A stretch of DNA of 8,430 nt from an uncultured Moraxella sp. (GCA_927911235.1 CAKMOY010000013.1:1-8430), one strand, 5' to 3'; shown: positions 1 through 7,529, counted from the stretch's first letter. The notes: generated by a model not told the origin, from the sequence alone. Program-made: numbers and translations.

Positions 1-15
1 ACCAAAAACAATTAT

Positions 16-63
16 CCCCTAGATATAGTATAAAATTTCTTTTTTACCTACAATTTATAGCAA
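16..63 (+). promoter_or_regulatory. Tandem NrdR-box-like operator upstream of nrdA
   Basis: Two 16-bp sites resemble the NrdR box (consensus acaCwAtATaTwGtgt from memory). Site 1 at 16-31 reads CCCCTAGATATAGTAT and keeps the core C-T-A-x-A-T-A-T-A-G. Site 2 at 48-63 reads CTACAATTTATAGCAA and keeps C-A-A-T-x-T-A-T-A-G. The sites start 32 bp apart, with a 16-bp linker, so they lie on the same face of the helix. This is the usual arrangement for NrdR, the ATP-cone repressor of ribonucleotide reductase genes. The position upstream of nrdA fits. A -10-like TATAGT or TATAAA overlaps site 1, but any -35 would fall near or beyond the window edge. Direct NrdR control is inferred. Confidence 0.6.
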
Positions 64-189
64 AATATGGCAACATTGGTTTTTTTAAGCAAAAAATCAA
101 TATTAGGCTTTTTTTCGCCAAAATTTTTGTAAAATCGTCAATTTATCTAAATTAATTGTTTAAATTTTTAAAACAAAGGAACAACGATT
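64..189 (+). promoter_or_regulatory. nrdA leader region with ribosome binding site
   Basis: This is a very AT-rich 5' region with several T runs and no convincing hairpin or open reading frame. A possible -10 (TAAAAT, 130-135) is present, but no good -35 lies at the right distance, so the transcription start is not assigned. AAGGA at 176-180 is a good Shine-Dalgarno sequence 9 nt before the nrdA ATG at 190 and fixes that start. Confidence 0.55.
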
Positions 190-2475
190 ATGACCAAATT
201 TGAAAATTTAAAAGTACAAAAACGTGATGGACGTTTAGAACCGATTAATTTAGATAAAATTCACAAGGTCATTGAATGGGCAGCAGAAGGCTTAGACAAT
301 GTGTCCGTTTCACAGGTGGAATTGTCCGCTCATATCCAATTTTATGACAACATTACCACCAAAAGTATCCACGAAACCATTATCAAATCAGCAGCGGACT
401 TGATTTCGGTTGCCACGCCTGATTATCAGTATTTAGCGGCACGTTTGGCGATTTTTCATTTACGTAAAATCGCCTATGGCGATTTTGAACCACCACATTT
501 GTTTGCTCATGTCAAAAAATTGGTAGAAAATGGCAAATATGACAAACATTTGTTAGCAGACTATGTAGAAAGTGAGTTTGATGAATTAAATGCTTATATT
601 GACCACAACCGTGATTTGAATTTTGCCTATGCAGCTGTCAAACAAATGGAAGGCAAATATTTGGTACAAGACCGTGTTAGCAAACAAGTGTTTGAAAGTC
701 CGCAGTTTTTGTATATGTTGGTCGGTATGTGTTTGTTTGCCAATTATGATAAATTGTACGATAAAGCAACCCGTTTGGACTATATCAAACGTTTTTATGA
801 TGCGACTTCCACTTTTAAAATCTCACTGCCAACGCCGATTATGTCTGGCGTGCGTACGCCTACTCGTCAGTTTAGCTCGTGCGTGCTGATTGAGTGCGAT
901 GATAGTCTTGATAGTATCAATGCGACCACGTCTGCGATTGTGCGTTATGTGTCGCAACGGGCAGGGATTGGCGTGAATGCAGGGCGAATTCGTGCGATTG
1001 GCAGTAGCATTCGTGGTGGTGAAGCCCAGCATACAGGCTGTATTCCGTTTTATAAATTGTTCCAAACCGCAGTAAAATGCTGTTCGCAAGGCGGTGTGCG
1101 TGGCGGTGCAGCAACGTTATTTTATCCGATTTGGCATTTAGAAGTAGAAAATTTGCTTGTGCTAAAAAATAATCGTGGTGTGGAAGACAACCGTGTTCGC
1201 CACATGGATTATGGTGTGCAGATTAATAAAACCATGTATCAACGTTTGATTAAAAATCAAGCGATTACCCTATTTTCGCCGTCTGATGTTGCAGGTTTGT
1301 ACGATGCGTTTTTTGCTGACCAAGCTGAATTTGAACGTCTTTATGAAATGTACGAAAAAGACGAAAGCATTCGTAAACAAAGCATTTCGGCACAAGATTT
1401 GTTTAGCCTAATGATGCAAGAACGTGCAAGTACAGGGCGTATTTATGTGCAAAACGTTGACCATTGCAACACGCACAGCCCGTTTAATCCTGCACTCGCA
1501 CCGATTCGTCAATCTAATCTGTGTATGGAAATTGCCTTGCCAACAAAACCGCTTGACAATATTAATGATGAAAAAGGCGAAATTGCCCTTTGTACGCTTT
1601 CTGGTATTAACTTGGGTGAAATCAATGACTTACAAGATATGGAAGAACCTACCGAACTTATCGTGCGTGCGTTAGATGCCTTGCTTGATTATCAAGATTA
1701 TCCTGTGATTTCTGCGAAAAACGGCTCAATGAACCGCCGTACGCTTGGCGTTGGCGTGATTAATTATGCCTATTATTTGGCAAAAAATGGCACAAAATAT
1801 TCGGACGAAAAAGCGTTGGGCTTAACACATCGCACTTTTGAAGCGTTTCAGTATTATTTGCTAAAAGCGTCAAACAAATTGGCAAAAGAACAAGGGGCTT
1901 GCCCTGCATTTGGCGATACCACCTATTCACAAGGAATTTTGCCGATTGACACTTACAAAAAAGACCTTGATGCTGTGTGCAATGAAGCCTTACACCTTGA
2001 CTGGGAAAGCCTACGCAATGACATCAAAACGCATGGTCTACGCAATTCTACCTTGTCAGCATTAATGCCGTCAGAAACGTCAAGCCAAATCGCCAATGCA
2101 ACCAACGGCATTGAACCGCCTCGTGGCTTGGTTTCGGTAAAAGCGTCAAAAGACGGAATTTTAAAACAAGTTGTGCCAGAGATTGACAAATTGCGTGATA
2201 GCTATGAGTTGTTATGGCAAATGCCAAATAATACAGGTTATTTGCGATTGGTAGCGATTATGCAAAAATTTATCGACCAAAGCATTTCGGCAAATACCAA
2301 TTATGACCCAACAAAGTTTGAAGATGGGCGTGTGCCAATGAAGGTGATGATTCAAGATTTGTTGATGGCGTATAAATTAGGCGTGAAAACCTTGTATTAT
2401 CATAACACTCGTGATGGAGCGAATGATGCTCAAGATGATTTAGATGGTTGTGCAGGTGGGGCGTGTACGCTTTAA
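190..2475 (+). CDS. nrdA: Class Ia ribonucleoside-diphosphate reductase, alpha (large) subunit NrdA
   Basis: It reduces ribonucleoside diphosphates to deoxyribonucleotides in the cytosol with the radical-generating beta subunit NrdB. At 761 aa it matches E. coli NrdA in length and aligns with it almost throughout. An N-terminal ATP-cone (about residues 8-100; VQKRDG, His61, His90) is the dATP/ATP activity site. Active-site residues are Cys231, Asn443-Leu-Cys445-Met-Glu447 and Cys468 (E. coli C225, N437, C439, E441, C462). Tyr736-Tyr737 match the radical-transfer pair Y730/Y731. The C-terminal redox pair is Cys754 and Cys759 in the tail GCAGGACTL. Compared with E. coli there are about six extra residues before residue 231 and six fewer just before the C-terminal cysteines. 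The ATP-cone position matching E. coli Asp57 is Ser59. The start is supported by the Shine-Dalgarno sequence at 176-180. NrdR control is likely from the upstream boxes. No nrdB follows. Confidence 0.98.
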   Translation: MTKFENLKVQKRDGRLEPINLDKIHKVIEWAAEGLDNVSVSQVELSAHIQFYDNITTKSIHETIIKSAADLISVATPDYQYLAARLAIFHLRKIAYGDFEPPHLFAHVKKLVENGKYDKHLLADYVESEFDELNAYIDHNRDLNFAYAAVKQMEGKYLVQDRVSKQVFESPQFLYMLVGMCLFANYDKLYDKATRLDYIKRFYDATSTFKISLPTPIMSGVRTPTRQFSSCVLIECDDSLDSINATTSAIVRYVSQRAGIGVNAGRIRAIGSSIRGGEAQHTGCIPFYKLFQTAVKCCSQGGVRGGAATLFYPIWHLEVENLLVLKNNRGVEDNRVRHMDYGVQINKTMYQRLIKNQAITLFSPSDVAGLYDAFFADQAEFERLYEMYEKDESIRKQSISAQDLFSLMMQERASTGRIYVQNVDHCNTHSPFNPALAPIRQSNLCMEIALPTKPLDNINDEKGEIALCTLSGINLGEINDLQDMEEPTELIVRALDALLDYQDYPVISAKNGSMNRRTLGVGVINYAYYLAKNGTKYSDEKALGLTHRTFEAFQYYLLKASNKLAKEQGACPAFGDTTYSQGILPIDTYKKDLDAVCNEALHLDWESLRNDIKTHGLRNSTLSALMPSETSSQIANATNGIEPPRGLVSVKASKDGILKQVVPEIDKLRDSYELLWQMPNNTGYLRLVAIMQKFIDQSISANTNYDPTKFEDGRVPMKVMIQDLLMAYKLGVKTLYYHNTRDGANDAQDDLDGCAGGACTL

Positions 2476-2488
2476 ACGAAAGTTTTTT

Positions 2489-2758
2489 ATGTTAAATCAA
2501 CCAGAAAATACTAACTTTCAAATCCATTGCCCAACTGCTCATTGTAGCGGTTGGGTTTGTTTTATTGATGAATTTTATGGCTGTGGTGAATGTGGCAATG
2601 TTTGGTTTTCCAAAGATGAACTTGACACGGCAATTAATGAAATTATCAAAAAATATCCGTATCGTAATCAAGTTTACCAAAAAATTGATAATACTTATCA
2701 ACCAAATGATACCAAACTGCCCAATTATGATAAACTGATTGAAACTGAAGATTGGTAA
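2489..2758 (+). CDS. Small zinc-ribbon protein (zf-TFIIB-like) downstream of nrdA
   Basis: This 89-aa soluble protein starts 13 bp after the nrdA stop codon on the same strand and is probably cotranscribed with it. An in-frame start at 2444 would overlap nrdA; ATG 2489 is preferred because it avoids that overlap and has a weak GAAAG six bases upstream. Cysteines at 14, 19, 32 and 35 (C-x4-C and C-x2-C, plus an extra Cys24) look like a zinc ribbon. The stretch CGECGNVWFSKDEL (residues 32-45) resembles the second half of zf-TFIIB ribbons, C-x2-C-G-x-W-F/L-x3-E-L. The remainder is polar and lysine/tyrosine/asparagine rich, with no signal peptide or membrane segment. Its function is unknown. A role tied to ribonucleotide reductase or nucleotide supply is only suggested by position. 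The cysteine pattern makes it unlikely to be a chance reading frame. Confidence 0.68.
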   Translation: MLNQPENTNFQIHCPTAHCSGWVCFIDEFYGCGECGNVWFSKDELDTAINEIIKKYPYRNQVYQKIDNTYQPNDTKLPNYDKLIETEDW

Positions 2759-2924
2759 AATTTATTGGTATTTTCAAAATCCATACCGTAAATAAACGAT
2801 AATTATCATGAACAACACCAAAAACTATATCGAGAATTCTACAAAAGCCTATATCAATAAACATGGATTTTTTTGATTAAATCTAATCATGGCAAAATCT
2901 GTTTTTAAAAAACCAAACGTCTTA
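2759..2924. other. AT-rich convergent intergenic spacer, no clear terminator
   Basis: This spacer lies between the 3' ends of the zinc-ribbon gene (+) and the DUF2069-like gene (-). A weak stem (GGTAT/ATACC, 2767-2787) has no T-tract after it. A perfect 10-bp palindrome GATAATTATC occurs at 2798-2807, and GTTTTTAAAAAAC lies near 2901-2913. None of these makes a convincing intrinsic terminator, and no coding sequence is recognisable. Confidence 0.4.
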
Positions 2925-3338
2925 TCACCCATTCATTTTTGGCAAACGTTTTAACAGAACAAACAACCATACATTTACCAAAGTTAATAAACAAAAATCC
3001 ACAATCCACACCGCACACAACGCCCAAACTTGGCTAAAACCATGCTTTAACGCCACCATGCCACTTCCGCCCATATACACCAATAACAGCATACTCACCA
3101 ACAGCAAAGCATACGGGCTTTTTCCCTTTACAATCACAGGCGTACACAGCATCACAGGCAACAGCCAAAGCCCTTGCCACACCATACCGCCAATGACAGA
3201 CGGCTGACTTTTTAACAATAAAAATGACAAAATCGCCACCCCAAACAAGCGAAAAATTAACCAAGTAATATAGCTAATTTTTAATTTTTGGTGAATGGGA
3301 TAAACAGGTTTTAGGGCAGAATTGGCGTTATTTTTCAT
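2925..3338 (-). CDS. Small integral membrane protein, DUF2069-like
   Basis: With the ATG at 3338 the protein is 137 aa and has four predicted membrane segments at roughly residues 22-42, 48-68, 74-96 and 104-130, ending in a short basic tail (LKRLPKMNG). The frame stays open four codons further, to a TTG at 3350. ATG is preferred, although neither start has a clear Shine-Dalgarno sequence. Length, topology and the segment around PYALLLVSMLLLVYMGG resemble DUF2069, an uncharacterised proteobacterial inner-membrane family in which a conserved Y-A-x-x-x-x-x-L-L-x-Y stretch forms the third helix. Function is unknown. The gene is divergent from yihY, and the 120-bp gap between them holds regulatory-looking repeats. 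Family assignment is by pattern recognition only. Confidence 0.72.
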   Translation of the reverse strand: MKNNANSALKPVYPIHQKLKISYITWLIFRLFGVAILSFLLLKSQPSVIGGMVWQGLWLLPVMLCTPVIVKGKSPYALLLVSMLLLVYMGGSGMVALKHGFSQVWALCAVWIVDFCLLTLVNVWLFVLLKRLPKMNG

Positions 3339-3363
3339 AAAATTTGGCAAATATTGGTTAAAA

Positions 3364-3401
3364 TTTCACAGATTTGTACAGTTATATCACAGAATTTCAC
3401 A
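3364..3401 (+). repeat. Three phased TCACA-type repeats in the divergent yihY/DUF2069-like intergenic region
   Basis: TTTCACA occurs at 3364-3370 and 3395-3401, both within the longer identical AATTTCACA, and TATCACA occurs at 3385-3391. Start-to-start distances are 21 and 10 bp (31 bp overall), close to whole turns of the helix. The last copy overlaps the predicted -35 of yihY. An inverted TGTGA lies at 3445-3449 just before the yihY start. The arrangement resembles a regulator binding region, but no known regulator is identified. Confidence 0.35.
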
Positions 3402-3423
3402 TTATTTGTTGTTGTTTTATGAT
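3396..3423 (+). promoter_or_regulatory. Predicted sigma70 promoter of yihY
   Basis: A -35 of TTCACA (3396-3401, 5 of 6 matches to TTGACA), a 16-bp spacer and a -10 of TATGAT (3418-3423, 5 of 6 matches) lie 35 bp before the yihY ATG. The predicted transcription start near 3430 gives a leader of about 29 nt. The -35 coincides with the third TTTCACA repeat, so a factor bound there would affect initiation. Confidence 0.5.
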
Positions 3424-3458
3424 AACATATTTCTATTTGTTTTATGTGATGAAATTTT

Positions 3459-5186
3459 ATGAATGAACTGTTAGTGAAATTAAAAAAAATGCCTTTTATG
3501 CAAAATCATTGGGTCAAGTTTTTGATTTATTTGGTAAAAAACTTTTTAAATGATAATTGCACACAAAAATCGGCTTCTTTAACCTACACGACTTTGTTAT
3601 CCATCGTGCCTGTTTTGACCTTGGTTTTGGTAATTTTGTCATCTGTGCCACAGCTGACAGGGGCAAAAGAAAGTATTCAGCAGATGATTTATAGCAATCT
3701 GTTACCGTCTAGCGGATTTCAAGTTACTCAATATTTTAATGATTTTGCGGAAAAGTCGTCTAACTTGACAGTGATTGGTTTGGGTGCATTGTTTGTTACC
3801 ACGGTAATGACCTTGATTACCATTGAAGCTACTTTTAACGAAATTTGGAAAGTTGAACAAAAAGAAACCACAGTCGTAAGTTTATTGCGTTATTGGGCGA
3901 TTATCACCCTTGCTCCGTTGGTGCTTGGTACAGCGTTTATTGCGTCTAGTACTGTACAAAGTTTGAGTTTTTTAAAGCAGCAAATTGGCGGTTATGCGAT
4001 TAACTGGGCGATTTGGGTGCAGATTGGCTCGGTTGCGGTGATGACGTTGGGTTTTGTGTTGATGTATTGGTTTATCCCACGTTGTCAAGTGCGGTTCAAA
4101 TTTGCGTTAATCGCAGGCGTGATTACAGGCATTATTTTTGAATTGTTAAAACAAACTTTTGGTTTTGTGGTACAAAATTTTACCAGTTATGAAAAAGTGT
4201 ATGGTGCGTTTGCGGTGTTGCCTGTGTTTTTATTGTGGGTATATTTGTCGTGGAACGTGATTTTGCTTGGGGTGCAGATTAGTTATTGTTTGACGATTTT
4301 TAACACCAAAGAAGTCAATCCACGCCATGCCCTGTTTAGCATTATGGATATGTTAAATGTGCTATATCGCGAACATAAGTTGGGTAATGCCGTGACCGAA
4401 GCAGGCTTGCGTGATGTGCTAGGTCGCCAAGAAATGCCCCATTGGTATCGCTATATCAGCTTTTTGGAAGACAACAACCTTATCACCATGTCCGACCATG
4501 ACGAATATATTTTAAAGCGTTCGTTAAACGATTATACTTTTTGGGATTTTTACAAAAATTTGCCTTATCCTTTGCCCCATTCGCAAGATTTAGAAGAGCT
4601 AAAAATCCACGCACCTTGGGCAAGCGAATGGATTGACACATTGGCAAGTAGCGAAGCGATGTTAAAACAACAATTTAACATGCCGATGGCGAATATTTTT
4701 GACAATATGCCACCGAGAAACCGCCCAAATGCTGATGACATTCATCACGCCAAAAATGATGGCGATGTGGCAAACGAATTTATCCAAAATCGTGAAAAAA
4801 TAGGACTATCAGGTGGTCAGGTCAGTGATGTAAATAACGATGACAAACGTATCAAACAAACCGATAAAGAGCGTTTGTTAAACGGCGAAACGCCACAAAG
4901 CGACAGCATTAGCCAAACAAATGTTGCTCAAAAAAATGTAACGCAAACAAGCACTTCGCAAGGCGATAAAAAATTTAACAACAAACAAACCCGAGATACC
5001 ACCGCCGTTTTATCAAAATTTAATAGCGTCAAAAGAAGCGTCAGCAAACAATTGGACAAACGTGTGTTGCCAACCCTTGCAAAATTGCCAATTATCGGTA
5101 AAATTAGTCAAAAAATTCAGCAACCGCCCAAAGACATCACCATTATCACCGAAGCGGACAAACCCAACAACGACAAAATGCCTTAA
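3459..5186 (+). CDS. YihY/UPF0761 family inner-membrane protein with long C-terminal extension
   Basis: The first 290 or so residues are a YihY (UPF0761) domain with six predicted membrane helices at about 41-63, 103-122, 145-166, 184-206, 214-236 and 248-276. The family signature ASLTYTTLLSIVP lies at 39-51 and VYGAFAVLPVFLLWVYLSW at 247-265. The family was once called ribonuclease BN, but that enzyme is now assigned to another protein; its own function is unresolved. At 575 aa the protein is about twice the length of E. coli YihY. Residues 290-400 are soluble and may form a winged-helix-like region (MDMLNVLYREHKLGNAVTEAGLRDVLG). Residues 415-575 are polar, Q/N/K/T-rich and probably disordered, with a short hydrophobic patch near LPTLAKLPIIGKI. 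ATG 3459 follows a predicted promoter but only a weak Shine-Dalgarno sequence. The TRIC-family gene follows after 2 bp. Confidence 0.9.
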   Translation: MNELLVKLKKMPFMQNHWVKFLIYLVKNFLNDNCTQKSASLTYTTLLSIVPVLTLVLVILSSVPQLTGAKESIQQMIYSNLLPSSGFQVTQYFNDFAEKSSNLTVIGLGALFVTTVMTLITIEATFNEIWKVEQKETTVVSLLRYWAIITLAPLVLGTAFIASSTVQSLSFLKQQIGGYAINWAIWVQIGSVAVMTLGFVLMYWFIPRCQVRFKFALIAGVITGIIFELLKQTFGFVVQNFTSYEKVYGAFAVLPVFLLWVYLSWNVILLGVQISYCLTIFNTKEVNPRHALFSIMDMLNVLYREHKLGNAVTEAGLRDVLGRQEMPHWYRYISFLEDNNLITMSDHDEYILKRSLNDYTFWDFYKNLPYPLPHSQDLEELKIHAPWASEWIDTLASSEAMLKQQFNMPMANIFDNMPPRNRPNADDIHHAKNDGDVANEFIQNREKIGLSGGQVSDVNNDDKRIKQTDKERLLNGETPQSDSISQTNVAQKNVTQTSTSQGDKKFNNKQTRDTTAVLSKFNSVKRSVSKQLDKRVLPTLAKLPIIGKISQKIQQPPKDITIITEADKPNNDKMP

Positions 5187-5188
5187 AA

Positions 5189-5866
5189 ATGTTATTAGAC
5201 ACTACCTTTGACCCAAAATCCATCATCTATCTATTTGATATGATTGGTATTGTTGCCTGTAGCGTATCAGGCACGATTTTAGCACGCTCAAAAAACTTCG
5301 ACCCTATGGGCTGTATTTTGGTATCTATGGTAACGGCGATTGGTGGTGGTACGGTGCGTGATGTGATGTTAAATCGCCACCCATTATTTTGGATGGTGGA
5401 TATGAATTATTTGATTGTTATCACCATTACATCATTGATTTTTCAAGCATTTTTTGAAAATAGCCAACGTATTAGCCCACAGACGGTGGATAAATGGTTA
5501 AAATTTACCGACACTATTGGGCTGTCGGCTTTTACCTTGATTGGTTTAAAAGTGGCGTTAAGTTATGGGGCAAATCCATTGATTGCGACATTGCTCGGCA
5601 TTGTTACCATCATCGTTGGTGGTATGATACGAGATATGATTTGTAACGAAATTCCGTTGGTACTGCGAAAAGAGATTTATATCAGTGCAGGGATTGCAGG
5701 GGCGTTGGTGTTTTTTGGCTTGCAACACTTGTCGCTACCGAGTTGGGTGGTGGAAATTAGCACCATGCTTACGGTTTTTTGTGTACGAATGTTGGCAATT
5801 CGTTATGATTGGTATTTAGCCCCTGTTCATCAATGGTTTAATATTATGAAAAAAATAAGTATTTAA
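5189..5866 (+). CDS. TRIC/UPF0126 (YadS/YicG-type) membrane channel or transporter protein
   Basis: This 225-aa integral membrane protein is built of two homologous repeats, the hallmark of the bacterial TRIC family (also called UPF0126 or glycine-transporter domain). Repeat 1 runs from about residue 17 (DMIGIVACSVSG) to GGGTVRDVM at 52-60. Repeat 2 runs from about 108 (DTIGLSAFTLIG) to GGMIRDM at 144-150. The glycine-rich kinks followed by arginine-aspartate match those in prokaryotic TRIC channels. Seven membrane helices are expected, the last near 186-204. Related proteins have been described as trimeric cation channels, and some members have been linked to glycine uptake; the substrate here cannot be told from sequence. 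The ATG sits 2 bp after the yihY stop with no clear Shine-Dalgarno sequence of its own, so translation is probably coupled to yihY. Confidence 0.92.
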   Translation: MLLDTTFDPKSIIYLFDMIGIVACSVSGTILARSKNFDPMGCILVSMVTAIGGGTVRDVMLNRHPLFWMVDMNYLIVITITSLIFQAFFENSQRISPQTVDKWLKFTDTIGLSAFTLIGLKVALSYGANPLIATLLGIVTIIVGGMIRDMICNEIPLVLRKEIYISAGIAGALVFFGLQHLSLPSWVVEISTMLTVFCVRMLAIRYDWYLAPVHQWFNIMKKISI

Positions 5867-5882
5867 CAATTTCATTATCAAA

Positions 5883-7529
5883 TTAACACCGCTTTTTAAT
5901 GTTTAATTGTAATTTAATCTGTCCGTTAAAATCATTTTTTTCAAGCACAAATAAGGCATGAATATTTGACACGCCACGCATGACTTGGGCGATATTCACC
6001 TTATCAAAATCGGCGTTAAACCAGACTGCTTCTAGCGTCATTGGCAAATTATCATAGCTTAACCACAGCTTTAAATGACGCTCTTTTAGCACCCGAAAAT
6101 CCTGCACCACAAACACACCATCAAACATCGGTGGCAAAAATCCATGTCCCCAAACCGTCAAATTGTCCAAATAATCCAAAAACCCCAAACTAAACTCTTG
6201 TGGGGCTAACTGCCCATCAGTAAACAAAGTTTTAGCAAATACATCATCGTCAAGCGATTGCATGACCTTGTTAAAGGCTTGGCAAAATAGCTCAAATTTG
6301 CCTTTTTCTATGGTTAAACCTGCCGCCATCGCATGACCACCAAAATGACTGATTAAATCAGGATAATCAGTCGCCACCGCTTCAATCGCATCACGAATAT
6401 GAATCCCCGCAATGGAACGAGCCGAACCCTTGATAAAGTCGTTGTCACCAATCGCATTGGTATCGGCAGGGGCAAACACAATGGTGGGCAAATGATATTT
6501 TTCTTTTAAACGACCTGCGACAATGCCAATCACGCCTTGATACCAGTCGTCTTGATACAAAATCACACTACGAGTAATCGCTTGATTGTCGTTTAATTTG
6601 GCAAGCACCGTATCGGCTTGTTCTCGCATTTCTTGTTCCACTTGACGGCGATTTTTGTTCAAGTCGTCTAGCTGTTGAGCCAGTCGTTGGGCTTCGCCCC
6701 AATCATTAGTTAATAAACATTCAATGCCAATTCGCATATTGTCCATTCGCCCAGCCGCATTGATACGAGGCCCGATAATAAAGCCAAAATCTTGCACCGT
6801 CATTTCATCGGCATACTTGCCTGCCTGTTCTAACAATGCCAAAATGCCAAAACAGCATTGATTTTGGCGAATTTTTTGTAATCCATGTGCCACCAAAATC
6901 CGATTATTTTGGTCAAGCACACCCACATCGGCAACCGTCCCTAACGCCACCAAATCCAAATAACGGCTGACTTGGGTACTAGATTTGTTTGCCTGTCTAC
7001 GAACTTTTGCCAAATTTCCCAATACATAAAACGCCACTCCCACACCCACCAGCGATTTACTGGCAAAATCACAGCCCAACTGATTGGGATTTACCACCGC
7101 ATCGGCATTTGGCGTTGCTTTGGTTGTCAAATGATGGTCGGTAATAATCACCGTCAAGCCATGTTCTTTAGCACGGTTCACCCCTGCATGGCTAGAAATG
7201 CCATTATCCACGGTTACAATCACATCTGGCTGATAAGCCGCCACGCCCAAATCCACGATTTCAGGGGTCAAACCATAACCATATTTAAAACGGTCAGGCA
7301 CTAAAAACTCAACATTTGCCCCAATCTCTCGCAACACTCGCACCATCAACGCCGTACTGGTCGCCCCATCACAATCAAAATCGCCCACAATCAAAATCTT
7401 TTGTTGATTGTCAATCGCTTTATCCAACAGGCTAACCGCTTTATCAAGCCCCAACAAATTTACCGCAGGTAGCATTGCGCCAAGCGACAAATCCAATTCA
7501 TCAGTCGCCACCACGCCACGCCCTGCCAA
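5883..7529 (-). CDS. recJ: Single-stranded-DNA-specific exonuclease RecJ (open frame lacks its in-frame N-terminus)
   Basis: RecJ is a DHH-family 5'-3' ssDNA exonuclease acting in the RecF recombination pathway, mismatch repair and base-excision repair. All catalytic motifs are intact (numbered from codon 1 of this frame): GDFDCDG with Asp50/52/54, VDNGISS with Asp108, TDHH at 130-133, LVALGTVADV at 193-202, and the DHHA1 motif GGHAMAAG near 397-404. A C-terminal OB-type region ends at LQLNIKKRC. The frame begins at a TTG codon (7529) inside the conserved LAGRGV segment, so it cannot be the natural start. The true 5' end (ATG at 7621) is in another frame, and a one-base change at the A-run 7528-7530 would join them into a 579-aa protein, against 577 aa in E. 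coli. The gene is convergent with the TRIC gene, with 16 bp between stop codons. It may be a broken gene or a sequencing artefact; functional status is unsettled. Confidence 0.93.
   Translation of the reverse strand: MAGRGVVATDELDLSLGAMLPAVNLLGLDKAVSLLDKAIDNQQKILIVGDFDCDGATSTALMVRVLREIGANVEFLVPDRFKYGYGLTPEIVDLGVAAYQPDVIVTVDNGISSHAGVNRAKEHGLTVIITDHHLTTKATPNADAVVNPNQLGCDFASKSLVGVGVAFYVLGNLAKVRRQANKSSTQVSRYLDLVALGTVADVGVLDQNNRILVAHGLQKIRQNQCCFGILALLEQAGKYADEMTVQDFGFIIGPRINAAGRMDNMRIGIECLLTNDWGEAQRLAQQLDDLNKNRRQVEQEMREQADTVLAKLNDNQAITRSVILYQDDWYQGVIGIVAGRLKEKYHLPTIVFAPADTNAIGDNDFIKGSARSIAGIHIRDAIEAVATDYPDLISHFGGHAMAAGLTIEKGKFELFCQAFNKVMQSLDDDVFAKTLFTDGQLAPQEFSLGFLDYLDNLTVWGHGFLPPMFDGVFVVQDFRVLKERHLKLWLSYDNLPMTLEAVWFNADFDKVNIAQVMRGVSNIHALFVLEKNDFNGQIKLQLNIKKRC

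Noticed and set aside
823..1114. Minus-strand open frames inside nrdA, and similar ones inside recJ and near the right end
   Set aside because: They overlap strongly conserved coding sequence on the other strand, have no family resemblance and no ribosome binding sites.
2767..2787. GGTAT...ATACC stem as a terminator for the nrdA transcript
   Set aside because: The stem is only five base pairs with a large loop, and no T-tract follows.
2798..2807. GATAATTATC palindrome as a Fur-type operator
   Set aside because: Only two GATAAT-like hexamers are recognisable, it lies between two converging 3' ends, and no promoter is close by.
3338..3350. TTG at 3350 as start of the DUF2069-like gene
   Set aside because: An ATG lies four codons downstream and neither has a Shine-Dalgarno sequence; ATG is the more likely start.
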